A stretch of 64,000 nucleotides of DNA from Manis javanica (lineage: Eukaryota > Chordata > Mammalia > Pholidota > Manidae). The stretch covers positions 46,055,001-46,119,000 of the forward strand of contig NC_133161.1 in the NCBI RefSeq assembly GCF_040802235.1, read 5' to 3'. The notes under the pieces were generated by a model. The model was given only the letters and a program-made list of their open reading frames with translations. It had not been told where the DNA came from and searched no databases. A program made the translations under genes and the position numbers. How positions within the stretch are numbered: the first letter of the stretch is position 1; the number at the start of each line of letters is the position of its first letter. Below, in pieces: positions 25,044 through 36,420 of the stretch.

Positions 25044-25950
25044 ATCTTCCGGGGCCATACAGGGAAATGTAAAGCTGGTAAGTAAGAGAGACGTAGTATT
25101 CTTTGAAAAAGTTAGTTTTTCACTTCTTTGCAGATTTATGCTCCATGGCTTCTATGCCCAACACTTGTTTTGAGGTATCTTTACTTCCTGGAAAATTATG
25201 GTACTTGGTAATTTCACGTATGAGGCACAAATTCTAGTAAAGGGCCGTAATTAAGAAAGAAGAAAAACAAACTATAGAAGTAGTAGAGGGAAGAAAACAT
25301 GAGATGTTTAATTGTCCACAGGGTTATTCTATTCAATAGTTTCTCATGACTCTATTTCTATAAAACTTTCCATCACTAGTTTCACTAGCATTGTAAACAA
25401 GGGGGACATTCTCAGTGGAAATGGGGTGGTCAATGTTTGACTAACAGCAGGTTTCAGTACTTTATGCTAAGATCGCCATTTGGCCCCTGCGTGTTCTATT
25501 CTTCAGGAGCACTGTGTCCTGAAAAGCTTTTGGGAAGTGTATGTTCTCATCTTTTCCATGCTGCTTAGCAAAGGTTAGCTTAGTCTTTGGCAACAATGCA
25601 AGTAAAAAGAAAGCTAATAGTATAATGGAGAATAACAAAATCAAGGTGGGTAATAGAGGGAGCCAGCTGCAAAGGCCCCTGATTTGTGGGGGTCTTCATC
25701 CAGCCTGAGCTTTGCTACACAGCTTGAGTAGCATGGCTCCCGGCAGTTTCCAAACAGAATTTGCACATAGGCTCACCAGATGTGGCTCTTTAGAAGTTAT
25801 GTCCATTGGAGAATGGATGTTAAGAAAGAACAAATATTATTTAATAAAAATATACAGACTCATCCTTTTTGTCCATCCCATGTTTAGCTGTCTGCAAATC
25901 CTCACAATGTGTCTAAATATACCTCAAAGTTGTACCTTCCTTTCCATAGG

Positions 25951-26335
25951 AACTATAGCTAATACTGTCCCCCTCAAAATTCATGTCCACCAGAATCTCA
26001 AAATGTGACCTTATTTGGAAATAGAATCTTTGCAGATGTAACTAGTTAAGATGAGCTCTCACGGGAAAAGGAGAGGAGCAAAAATATACACAGGAAGAAG
26101 CCAGGTGAAGGTGGTGGCAGATTGGAGAGGTGCAGCTACCAGGCAAGGAATGTCAAGGATTGTGGGGACTGGAGGAGATGAGGAAGGATTCTCTCCCAAA
26201 GCCCCAGGAGGGGGAGAAGCACTGCCAAAACCATGATTTCAGACTTCTCCAGAGATGCGAGAGATTAGATTTCTGTTGTTTTAAGCCATCCAGTTTATGG
26301 TAATTTGTTATGGCAGTTCTAGGAAACCAATACAG
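25951..26335 (+). repeat. MLT1-type ERVL-MaLR LTR
   Basis: 'ccctcaaaattcatgtccac', 'aatgtgaccttatttggaaa', 'tttctgttgttttaagccat' and 'gttatggcagttctaggaaa' followed by 'ccaatacagg' match MLT1 LTRs in order. No internal region adjoins it. Confidence 0.8.
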
Positions 26336-26524
26336 GGACGATCACACAGTTTGGCCCAAGCTTTCATCATTTTTTTACAGAGATTATTTTTACTATCTTT
26401 TCCTGACCTGGTTTCTCCCAAAGGTGCCATCTCCACCCCCACCCTACCCTGCAGTATATTTTACTTTGCCAACAGAATTCTCTTCTTTGAACCTGGATAG
26501 GCTTCCAAAGACCCTCTGACTCAG

Positions 26525-26965
26525 TAACTTTGATTTCCAGATTTTTTTCCTAAGGAAATAATCAGATACACATAATTTTTTTATTTGAGAATATTTCTTA
26601 GTGGATGAATAATAAGGAAAAATTGGAAGCAATGCAAATGACCAAATGTTGGAAAATGGTTGAGTAAATTATGGTACATTCATGTGAATGAACATTATGC
26701 AGCCATCAATGTTATGTTTTTGGATTACCAATGTGTGAAAATAATTGGGATATAATGCTAACTGCTAAAGCAGAATAAATAACTCCATCTATGGGTCTAA
26801 TTTTGCTTTAAACATGTTTATACAGACAAAAGATTAGACAAAAATACATCATTTGGTTATCTCTGAGGAGTCACAATAGGACTTTTTTCTGATCTTTTTG
26901 TGTATTTTTGTATTTCCATAATGATCAGGTATTAGCCTCATAATAAAAATAAATAAGCAATATAT
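26525..26965 (+). repeat. Old LINE-1 3'UTR (L1M-type)
   Basis: 'atggtacattcatgtgaatg', 'cattatgcagccatcaatgt', 'tggttatctctgaggagtca' and the tail 'cctcataataaaaat' match ancient L1 3' ends. Confidence 0.7.
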
Positions 26966-27052
26966 CTTACTCCAAAAATTCAGACTTCCAATGAAGTGGC
27001 TTTTAAGCTATTCTGACCACATCTCATGGCAACAAATATGGTTTGTATTATG

Positions 27053-27501
27053 ACTATAGTATAGGCTCAATAATGGCCCCCAAAGATGTCCGTGTCCTAA
27101 CCCCCAGAACTTGTGAATATGTTGCCTTGCCTAGCAAAAGGGATTTTGCAGATGTGACTAAGGGTTTTGAGATGATGAGGTCATCTGGATTATCTGGTAG
27201 GCCCAATGAGATCACAAAGACCCTTTTTAGAGAGATTGGAGGATCAGAATGAATAGTAAGAGATGTTAGAATAGACCCAAGAGGCTGGAGGAAAAGGCTA
27301 TGAGACAAAGAATGTGGGCAGCTTCTACAAGATGAAAAGGCAAGGATCAGATTGCCCCCTGAAGCCTCCAGTAGGAAAGCAGCCCAGCTGAAACCCTGAC
27401 TTCAGATTTCTGATTTCAGGACTATAAGAGAATACATTTGTACTCTTTTCAGCCACTACACTTGTGGCGATTTGTTCCAGCAGCAATAGGAAACTAACAC
27501 A
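27053..27501 (+). repeat. MLT1-type LTR (second of three)
   Basis: 'aatggcccccaaagatgtcc', 'gtgtcctaacccccagaact', 'gatgtgactaagg' and the end 'aggaaactaacaca' identify an MLT1 LTR in plus orientation. Confidence 0.8.
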
Positions 27502-27582
27502 ATGACCTAACACACATAAATGTACCTTGACACAGAAAGTTTACCAAGACATGATTAACTCTGATATTTTCTTTCCTATTTC

Positions 27583-28040
27583 CATGGATTGAATTGTGTC
27601 TCCAAAAACAGATGTGTTGAAGTCCTTGCCCCGGTTATTGAAGAATGTGGCCTTATTTGGAAATAGGGTCTTCACAGAGCTAATCATGTGTAAAATGAGG
27701 TCATTAGCTGGGTTCTAATCCAGTATGACTGGTGTCCCTATAAAAAGGGAAATTGAGACACAGAGATAGACACACATAAAGGAAAGACGTTGTGAAGAGA
27801 CATAAAGAGAACATCCTGTGAAGAGATTGAAATTACGCTGACAAAAATCAGAGTGCCTGGAGCTACCAGAAGCTGGAAGAGGTAAAAAAGGATCCTTCTC
27901 CTACAGGTTTCAGATAAAACATCACCTTGCAGACATCTTAATTTCAGACTTCCAGCCTCCAAACCTGTGTGACAATGAATTTCTTTTCTTCATAGCCACT
28001 CAGTCATTGGTACTTGTATCAGTCCTAGGGAACTAACACA
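27583..28040 (+). repeat. MLT1-type LTR (third of three)
   Basis: 'ttgaattgtgtctccaaaaa', 'tgtggccttatttggaaata', 'tatgactggtgtccctataa' and 'atttcagacttccagcctcc' are hallmark MLT1 motifs. It follows the previous LTR after about 80 bp. Confidence 0.85.
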
Positions 28041-28199
28041 CCCATTCTATTCTATCCTATTTCATTAAGAAAATTGATTTCCCAATGTACTAATTCTGAA
28101 TAACATATCTTCATAGCTCAACATTCAAGTTTTTCCCACTCAAATTTTCTAACCTCTGTTTTGGCCAAACCCGACCGAGCCTGAATGTATACAGGAGCC

Positions 28200-28560
28200 C
28201 TAAACAGCTCATCCCTGGAACACAGCATCAATTCTCACGCAGTATGCTCTTTGCTTGTGCTGTACACTTTTCCCTCAAAATCTATTCATTTTTCATGCTC
28301 AGCTTCATGACGTCTCTTCTGTGGTGATTCCCCTGGCCCCTTAGGCAGAGTCACTGGGTCCCTGCTGTCTGTTCCAATAGCACTTTTTATAGGGCTCTAA
28401 TTACAGCACTTATCATATTATATTATGGGATCAATTCAAGTGTCCCCCTTGATGCCCAACTAAACTTCAAGTTTCTTAAAGAAGACTGGTTTCTTTTTTC
28501 TTTTTTAAAATCTAAGCTTCAGTGCCTAATATAAAACCTGACCACATCAGAAACTCAAAT
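28200..28560 (+). repeat. LINE-2 3' end
   Basis: 'gtggtgattcccctggcccc', 'atagcacttttta' and 'gcacttatcatattatatta' match the L2 3' portion. Confidence 0.6.
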
Positions 28561-28561
28561 G

Positions 28562-28900
28562 CAGGGTGTCCCAAATACATTAGTGCAGTTTTAAGCTCTA
28601 ATAACCTCAGAAGTACGTATTCTACAAACTTACAAAACTGCTGTTTGAAAGCTTACTTCTTTGAGTTTAAGTTTTAATTATTTTAATAAATGTGTAATTT
28701 TTTTTCTTTTAGTCTGTGCCATTTTTCACTCAGGGGAACTGAAACCAAAAACTAAAGTAAAAAACATGTTACTCAAAATTCACAAAACTAAATAAGTATA
28801 AAAGATATTTACTTAAACTTTCAAATGATGTTTTTGATAAGTTGCAACACTTATACCTCTGAATTTATTTAAATTGGAGTAAGAATTTTGTGACACTATT
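28562..28900 (+). repeat. Possible mariner-like DNA transposon relic
   Basis: Starts 'cagggtgtcccaaatacatt' followed by 'agtgcagttttaagctctaa', reminiscent of old mariner/Tc1-type repeats beginning 'agggtgtcccaaaa'. No matching inverted end was located. Confidence 0.3.
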
Positions 28901-29649
28901 TTTGAATAAGTATGCTAAAGTATGATTCATTTACTATTTACTGTAAAATCCACTTTGGTTTTCATTTAAGTGTTTCCATTTTGGGGACAGGTATTCCTTG
29001 ACCAGTAACTGTCCTTGTCCCTTAGGCCAAAGAGACCCTTGCCTAGGGCCCATGTTTTAGAAGGCCCCACTTAAGCCCTTAACTGGCTATCTTCTCCTTA
29101 GGATGAGGTGTCCACAGGGCTAAGTCTTTTGTGCCCCTCTGCTCCCAAATCTGTAGCTTCCCAAACCTTGTTTTGAGTATCTGGGACCTCCAGATTACCT
29201 TCCCAGGTGGCGGTGAACTGGCTTCAAGGGCCTGCACCCCAATAGCAACGTTGTGTGCCAGTGTCTGTACTCCCATGATGGACAACACTGTAGCTGGCAT
29301 GCAGACTCCTAGGCCCAAGAAGTGGTCACGAACATGGTTGCTTCTGGGGAGCTGGGCTGAGCTTCCACATTGGGGCTGGAGCTTAGTGGGAAAAGAGGAG
29401 GTGGCTGCAGACCAGGGGCTGGAAATCAGCCCTCACTACACCACCACAATTAGGCACAGGTCAAGGAGTTTGAACCTGGCCTTTCAGGTCATTACAAAGG
29501 TTTATTTACCAAGGTAGGTTCAACCTTATTTTATTTAAGTTTGTTAAGGGTGGGCTTGGTCTTAAAGGATTTTTTTTCCCACCAACAAAATTTTCTTCAT
29601 AAAGATATAGTGGGCAGGACATACTTGCATGCATAATACATGATGGCAA

Positions 29650-29800
29650 ATAGTTGTGGTTGCCTCCATTCGGCACACTGCACCATGTGATTTACAAGTA
29701 GCTTCTCATGTAGTCCTCACCAAGACCCAGTAAAGTAGACACTTGTGAGAAAAATGTATCTCAGTGACATTCAGTGATATGTTCCAGGTCATAGCATTAA
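29650..29800 (+). repeat. MIR-like fragment
   Basis: 'catgtgatttacaagtagct', 'catgtagtcctcaccaagac' and 'gatatgttccaggtcat' follow MIR order with strong divergence. Confidence 0.45.
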
Positions 29801-29810
29801 TGTTACCGTT

Positions 29811-30264
29811 AACCTTAGTTGCATAACAAACTACTCTAAACTGAAGGTGACTGAAACAACGATTTGGGGTTTCTTCCCTAGTCTTTGGGCTGGCTGGGCA
29901 GTTTTCCTCCTGCTGGTTTGGCCTGGGCTTGCTCCCGTAGTTGCGCTCAGCTCGAGTGAAGGCTGAACTGGAGGGTCCCGAAGGCTTCTCTCACCAGTTT
30001 TGCAGGTGGTGCTCCTGCCTCTGGAGAGCCTTAGCTCTCCCGCACGTGACCTCACATTCTCCAGGATCCACACCGACTGCTTGGCGTGGTGGTTGCAGGG
30101 CCGGCATCTCAAAGCAGAAGGTGAAAGGCCTTTTGATCCCTGGGATGGAACTGGCACTTGCCCACAGTCAATGGTCAAAACAAGTCACAAAGCCAGTTCC
30201 GATTCAAGGGGAGACTCCATTTCTTGATGGAAGGAGCTGCCAAGTTGCCTTGCAAAAAAGATAG
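29811..30264 (+). repeat. ERVL-type LTR (MLT2-like)
   Basis: 'gcataacaaactactctaaa', 'gggctggctgggcagttttc', 'caaaacaagtcacaaagcca' and 'gattcaaggggagactccat' occur in the order of a widespread ERVL-class LTR. It makes long open frames on both strands by chance. Confidence 0.55.
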
Positions 30265-30299
30265 TGATGGCCCTGTTTTGGTCATCTTTGAAAACAATG

Positions 30300-30690
30300 G
30301 CTCAGAGCTAGTTGCTAAGTAGCAGAGCCAGTATTTAAAGTCAGATGGCCTGACGAGGGTGCTCTACATAACTGTGCTATCTCTGAACAGCATTTGGGAG
30401 AATTAGATATAGGAATGATAACATTCTTGCATTTTGTCTTCTCTCCTTGCTCTTTCCGAACTCCTTACCATTTCAAGTCTCGGTCTTCCCCTAGAATGTG
30501 GCTCGGGGCCCCAAAACTGGTGGTAATACGCACTCAGGTTCCTTACAATAGATGTGACCCTGAATGGGATATTTAACCTCTCTAAGGTTTAGTTTTCCAC
30601 CTATAAAATTGGGATAATTATAGTACAGAACACATTAGGCTGCTATAAGATTCCAATGCAATAATGCAGAGAAAATACCCAGCAATGCTG
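30300..30690 (+). repeat. Two adjacent MIR-like fragments
   Basis: 30300-30385 has 'agcagagccagtatttaaag' and 'gtgctctacataactgtgct'. 30555-30690 has 'atttaacctctctaaggttt' and 'agttttccacctataaaatt'. Confidence 0.5.
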
Positions 30691-31119
30691 GCGCTCAGTG
30701 TGCTCTCACTGTTAGTGTGACAGGAATGCGGACTCTCGATGAAGAACCCATGTGGGTTTTTTAAACAGTGGGAATGAAATACCACCTGTTTCCAGATGCA
30801 AACACCGGGCTTGCAAGCATCAGCACGGGGAAATAATTTCAAAACACAGTGTTGAAATTCTGAGATAGTAGCTTTTAAAGAAGTGGGAAAGAAAATCAAA
30901 ACACACAAACAAACGAACCAACCGGAGATGCACCTCAGCCGATCCTTTCTCTGCCGATTTTTAAGATTCCATCTGGTACTCCTTGCTTCTTCCACGGTGG
31001 AAGCGCTGACTGGGAGTGGCAGGTGGTGGAGAGGAGCAGGTGGGGACACACCTTTGGTTTTACAGGTCTAGGTCAAGCAAGTCCCTAAGGAGAGTGCTTG
31101 AAATCTCGCGTCCTGCAGG

Positions 31120-31610
31120 GTACTCGTGACTGGGAAGGCGAGGAGCAAGGCTACCTCACTCCTCCCGCTCCCGGGAACCGCAGCGCGGGGCGGGCTCGGG
31201 TCTGCGCGCCCCGCGGGGCCGGGAGGAGCGCCGACTGCCGGGCGCGAGCGCGCGGGGCCGCGGGGGTCAGGAGGCCGCCGCGGGGGTGGTGGTCCTCGCC
31301 TTGTCACCCGGACCGCCGCGGGAGCAAGGGCGGGTGGCCTCAGGAGCCCTCTGTAGATACCAAGGAGGGAGAAGGCACTATGCGCTAAGGCGGGTTGGGT
31401 GGTTGTGGCCGTCTTGGAGGGTCCATGGTGGCGTACTGGATGCTTGGCCCACGGCCCTGGCTGCGCCCGGCCCCGGGGAACGCTCCCGGAGCCTCCTGGC
31501 ACAGCCCGAGGCGGTCACGCCAGGGCTCCTTCCAGGCCAGCAGGCGCCTCCTAGTTCCCGAGCCCAGCGGGCGTGCGAGGCTGTGGGGTCCTTCATCACT
31601 CCTGGTGTGA
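31120..31610. promoter_or_regulatory. CpG island, candidate promoter (CPVL and/or divergent neighbour)
   Basis: This is the only strongly CpG-rich unique sequence in the window, densest at 31170-31340, in otherwise AT-rich DNA. It contains a consensus Sp1 box GGGGCGGG at 31187-31194 and no TATA box that I can see. Overlapping open frames on both strands match no protein I know and are expected in such GC-rich DNA. It lies about 16.7 kb upstream of the first recognisable CPVL coding exon, on the correct side. In human, CPVL and CHN2 start close together in opposite directions, so the island could serve both. I found no CHN2 first coding exon beside it. Promoter assignment is inference. Confidence 0.55.
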
Positions 31611-31959
31611 GGCGGGGGCTCAGCCCTCCCTCCCAAAGCACGTGTCTTTGGGCTGTTTGGATTTCGTGGGCGCCGAGTGGAAGCGGAAAATGCCTTCGAC
31701 GGGAGCGCGCCCCACAAAGGGAGACTTAACTTGAGCGAAGTAAGGAAAGCACACCAGAAAGACGATTATTCCTGGAATATAGGACTGGAAGAAAGCCAGG
31801 GGCACGCGACCGCTGGAAGCAGCTCTTTGCCAGGTGGATTTGGTCCTTGCAGCGGAGTTCGTAGCAGCCAGTGGGGGGCCTAGAGACGAGTGTGAAACGG
31901 GAGAATCCAGTGTCCTTCAGCTCAGCTGGTGGTCAAGGAAAAAAATGGGCTTTGGCCTA

Positions 31960-32065
31960 TTTATGCATTCGAATCCCAGTTCTGCCTTTTGCTAGGTAGT
32001 GACTTTGAGCAAGTTATTTAAGCTTACTAAGGCTTAGTCTCTCCATTTGAAAGACACTTTGTTTT
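31960..32065 (+). repeat. MIR fragment
   Basis: 'cgaatcccagttctgccttt', 'actttgagcaagttatttaa' and 'agtctctccatttgaaag' match the MIR core. Confidence 0.6.
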
Positions 32066-32999
32066 TCCACTCCCCTTAAATGCCCAACTACTTTTTACTT
32101 TTTTGGTGTGGGATGAGTAAGAACAAGAAGTAAGGAGCAAAAAAAAAAAAAAAAAATCCAATGAAAATGCATTTTACTAACTTAAAAAAAAACTTTTAAG
32201 AAAGTTATTCAAAATAAGATTGGAACACTTCTGGGAAAGAATGCCGCACTGGCTTTCTTGGCATATGAAATCCTGTACAGTTGTTAAGACTCTTTAGCTG
32301 ATTGGACCTTCTAGATTGGTGCCCAAGGCCAATCTACAGTGGAAACTCTTTAAAATGTAATGCAAATGTTCTTAACAACAAGCTATTTTATTCTCCTTTT
32401 ATAGATGTTAGCTGTTTTGGAGGTGCATAATTGGCCCCACAATATGTATGAATCCAGCTTATAAACCAATTTACAGTGGGGTTCTGCTAGGGTTCAATAA
32501 GGGTTCAATTTAAGTGGGCTTTGACTGACAGGCAATTCAAATGACTTAGAAGAGTGTTAAGCCAGTTTGCTGGGCTTACCAGTCCACTCCTCTTGAAAAA
32601 AAAAAGCCCAAAGGAAACAGCACGACTGTTTGTTTTGTTAATGAGTTTATTTTTGTCTTGGAAAACGTATGATTTGTCAGAGGGAAAACTGAATGTTGAC
32701 TACTGCCCTAGTATGCATGGAACTAAGATGAGGAGAGAGGAAGAAATTAGTTACTGTCTCAGATAATGTCAGATACTTGTTTATTAGCACCCAAATATGC
32801 AAGGTAAATAGAAACCCATTCTTAATGGGAAGAGATTTCATTGTAAAGCTCATTAATATCTATATTAACTTGAGAGAGGGGTAAGCTGCTCAGAAAGCTA
32901 AGAACTTTCCTGGTCAAAACCAGCCATGGAGTTTGAACTTTCATGCTCTGTATTTGCAAGTTCAAAGATTTAAGTAATAAAAGACTCAGACTTCAGGTC
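32066..32999. other. Unannotated non-coding stretch
   Basis: AT-rich, with an A-run at 32140-32156. No gene, exon or clear repeat recognised. Confidence 0.4.
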
Positions 33000-33390
33000 T
33001 TCTCCACTCTAATTCAGCCCAACATGAGCTTCCTAAAGCACAAAACGCTTTCCTCTTCAAATGCTTCAATGGCTCCCAACTGCAACCAGGATAACGTATA
33101 AACTTCCTGCCATGAAATTCAATGTCTTCTACAGTGTGACACCAACTTAACTTTCCAGATCAAAGTCACATGATCCCTTCACAAACTATGCTCCAGCCAA
33201 ATCAAACACTTCCTTGTTCCTTAACTTGATTCTTCGCTTCCATGTCTTTACAGGTAAGCCTAGCTCCAGGCAAAAAGTTAGCAGTAAGTCACTATCAGTT
33301 GGATGATACTAGAATTAGGTGGGGGTATACAGTGTAAAATTCTTTCAACTTTTCTGAATGATTGAAAAATTTTCGTAGTCAAACATTGTG
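33000..33390 (+). repeat. LINE-2 fragment followed by an old L1 3' end
   Basis: 33000-33250 carries 'ttcaatggctcccaactgca', 'acaaactatgctccagccaa' and other L2 phrases. 33290-33390 has 'aaaattctttcaacttttct' and 'gattgaaaaattttcgtagt', the end of an ancient L1. Confidence 0.55.
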
Positions 33391-34289
33391 CATTCAGAAA
33401 TTATGGCAAAGGCTTTTTTGCTAGTTTCACTGTCAAACAGTGCCCTCACTGCACTCTATGTTCTGGCTTTATTGTCTCTTCTTTATATTTTATGGTCTCC
33501 CTAACTTTTCTCCCGGGCCTAATGGGATGTCCCCTTTCAAATGGGATGTTAAAGCCCATTGACGAAAGACCACCAGGAATACACTTGACACTATGACACA
33601 AAGGTAGTTGTATTAGTTGGCAGTTCTACCTGCAGCAAAGGAGGACATATACCCAAGGACTTGGGGACATAGGAAGAGGCCTCTAAAAGATTTGGTCTTG
33701 TGCTGAGTCAAAGGGACATCAGAGAGGAGGTAGCCCATTGGACTGGCTACTGTCAAGCAGCCATGACAGTCAACAACTGAATCTCAGCAGTCTTTATTCA
33801 GGAGGTAGGAGAAAAAAGTGGGTCTGAGGTCCATTGGTAAGAAAGCAGTAACTGCTCAGAAGAAATGATTGTCATTCCTTTTGCAGCTGCAGTGTGGCCT
33901 TGGGTATGTAGAAACATTGTTAGTGTTCTGCTGGGAACACAGCAATGTGATCACCAGGAGAACTGATTTTCCCTTTTTTTTGGATTGGATTCTCTCTTTC
34001 TCTCTCTTATGCACATACACATACATACACACACTAATGCACTAAAGCTAGTTAAATTCATGGCAAAATCACATAGTGGGAGAAATTTGTTCACAGTACT
34101 ATGACCGACTCAGCCATCTAAGTCATATCCGGGAGTTGACCTAAATTTTATTTCAGCATATAATACTTCTCCACTCAAAAGGTCCTTCTGATCTTATCTT
34201 CTAATTATTTTCAAGTCTGCCCTGTCCATTGCATTACTATTGGTTTTATTGACCTATTGGTTTTAGAGTTGCACTGCCCTGTTTTAGGC
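33391..34289. other. Unannotated non-coding stretch
   Basis: Contains a short CT-rich run (33988-34008) and CA-rich DNA (34013-34032). No gene or named repeat recognised. Confidence 0.4.
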
Positions 34290-34490
34290 TCCATCATCTT
34301 TATTCTGGATTATTGTAAAAGCCTCTAAACTGGTCTCCCTGCCTTCCATCTTTTCAGTTTAAATCCTCACACTATAGCCATAGTATTTTCTTTTTCAAAT
34401 TATAAAGCCCTCTGTACTTCCTAGTCATTACAGGACAAAGAGTCTTGAGCACATCTATAAGGCTTTCTGCAATTTGTTCTCTATTAAGAC
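34290..34490 (+). repeat. LINE-2 fragment
   Basis: 'attgtaaaagcctctaaact', 'ggtctccctgccttccatct' and 'gctttctgcaatttgttctc' match the L2 3' region. Confidence 0.65.
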
Positions 34491-34559
34491 TATATCTTGC
34501 CTATGTGTTGGTTACCTACTGCTGTGCAGCAGCATTTGAAAAGGTATAAAATCCATGGC

Positions 34560-34800
34560 CCAAGTAAACAGAAGAGACAATAGCAAATGAAAAGTGGAGA
34601 AATTAATAAATAGGAGTTAAGGTCAGGGTTAGAAATTAGCTTGGAGATTTGCAATGGTTCAGGCAAGTAATGATAAAGACCTGAAGTAAGGTTTGAGAGG
34701 AGAGGGTGAATTGGAAAAACACCCAAGAGATTCAACTGGTGGTTGACTGGCTGTGAAGAGGCAGCAAGAGGAACGCAGGTAAGTCAGGAACAAATCAGGG
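34560..34800. repeat. Piece of the unnamed ancient repeat seen at 6085-7010
   Basis: 'gcaatggttcaggcaagtaa' then 'tgataaagacctgaagtaag' and 'tgaagaggcagcaagagg' resemble the middle of that repeat family. Strongly diverged. Confidence 0.35.
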
Positions 34801-35439
34801 CTTTGTAACTTCAGCACTTTGAGAGTGTTTCTAACCAAGACAGAAAATAGAGAAGGAGGAACAAGTTTAGGGAAGAAGACAGTAAGTTTAGTTTTTGAGT
34901 TCTTCTTAATTATTTTTGGTTTTTGTTGACCCAATTCACATCCAGATGTAAAAAGTCCAAGTCATATCACAATTCTCATAATAAAAAAGTTTAGTCCTCT
35001 TCTCCCACCATTCTCTTATCTCTCAGGTCTCCTTCCCTTACTCTTTTATCTGTTTCTTCCAAATTTCCAAATAATCTGTCTAATCAATTTATTGATCTAT
35101 TGGTTTTAGAGTTATACTCTTTTTCAATTTGAGATCTTTTCTACCTACTTCCTATTAAACAGGTGAAAACTTAGCGTTCTTACATACCTTATGTTCCAAC
35201 TTTTTTACCCTCCATTTCTGTCCAAAGGGCTTTTGTTGTCTCTAAATCCATATCTAATACTTACTTTATCATGTAAGTATTGCTCAGTGCTGAGCCAAGT
35301 CATATACTCTAATTGCAGTGCCTTTCTTGTACAGTTTTATATTCTTCATCAAGTTAATAATTGCCTCTTTTTAGATTGCTTAGTTTTCTGTGCCACTATC
35401 AGGACTTCTGTCCAAACTTGCTGACAGAACTGAAGTATC

Positions 35440-36420
35440 CACATGGATGTGATTTTTTTTACAAAACTCAGTTATTAGTCATTTATATGTATTGAGGATC
35501 TTCTCTGTGGACTGCCTGTTCTACTGCTCCAGCCTGCACTGGTAGCTGTTTAGCCACAGCTGTCAACCTGGTGCCTGTCTCCTGCATTAGCTCCCCTGTT
35601 AGTGGGGTCCCATGTCTTTCTCTTTCTCGATTCTCCTGTTTGTTTTGGTGGAACACATCTGCTGGTAGCTCCCTGAGAAGTGGTATGTAAAAATCAATTT
35701 ATTGAAACCTTATATCTATATCTGAATATATCCTCACTCTTGTTTGATGGTTTGGCTGAATATACAATTATAATTTGAAAATCACTTTCCTGTTAGAATT
35801 TTGAAGTCATTTTTCTCCAGTATCTTTTAGCTGCTATTCCTACTATTGAAAAATCCAATGCCATTTTGGTTCTTGATTCTCTTTTGTAATATTTCTCTCT
35901 TTTTCTTTCACGCTCTCTTTCTCGGAAAAGTTTATGATAGTCTCTTTATTTCTGGAATCTGTTCTGTGTCTTTTCATTCCTTGATCTGAGAAATTAGTGG
36001 TCTCTTTATATCTGCAAACCATGTCTATACCTCTGCTAAATGTTTTTGTATTATTTCTTTGATAATTTCCTCCCACAAATTTTATCTGCTTTCTTTTTCT
36101 AGAACTCTCCTTAGTCAGATGTTGGTCTTCCAGAACCAATCTCCCTATTTTCCTATCATTTTTCCTCCTATTTGTTAAAGCTCTTTTCTCTTTTAGTTAT
36201 ATTTTTTAGGGGGATTTCTGTGACTTTATTGTCCCTGTCTTTTATCAAAATTTTAAAATTTTGTACAAAAAATAGTACCCTATTTTTAATTTTCAGAAGC
36301 ATGTTCTTGTTCTTCTGTTGTTTAATGAATGTCATGTCTTCTATTATCTCCTTAAATTTTTTTTTTTTTCAAAGAGTTATTGTGCCTCGATATCTTTTCT
36401 GAGGTTTTTTTTTTCAAGTG
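35440..36420 (-). repeat. Old LINE-1 (L1M-type) relic
   Basis: Inverted L1-like text: 'ggtttggctgaatatacaat', 'tttgaagtcatttttctcca' and 'gataatttcctcccacaaat'. The layout resembles the relic at 7760-8440. T-rich, with no frame retained. Confidence 0.4.

Larger units (their letters stand above)
23925..25700 (-). mobile_element. Betaretrovirus-like ERV relic, 3' half (env anchor to LTR)
   Basis: Read on the minus strand the order is: a hydrophobic membrane-anchor-like peptide (frame 25462-25680, with the leucine/isoleucine-rich run LILLFSIILLAFFLL followed by a basic tail), a long non-coding region holding a CTE-like element (24981-25043), then an LTR (23925-24394). This is the gene order of type D/betaretroviruses downstream of env. 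The block 24598-25310 is shared with a second copy at 49922-50850; one stretch of about 100 bp differs at only two bases. gag and pol are not present here. It is non-functional as a virus and was left as found. Confidence 0.7.

Noticed and set aside
29831..30264. Open frames of 107-115 codons on both strands
   Set aside because: They coincide with an ERVL-type LTR.
31068..31729. Several 60-147-codon open frames on both strands
   Set aside because: They sit in a CpG island where stop codons are rare, overlap on both strands, and show no known domain.
31100..31900. CHN2 (beta-chimaerin) first coding exon on the minus strand
   Set aside because: I looked for the expected N-terminal codons in the CpG island and found none; synteny alone does not support an annotation.
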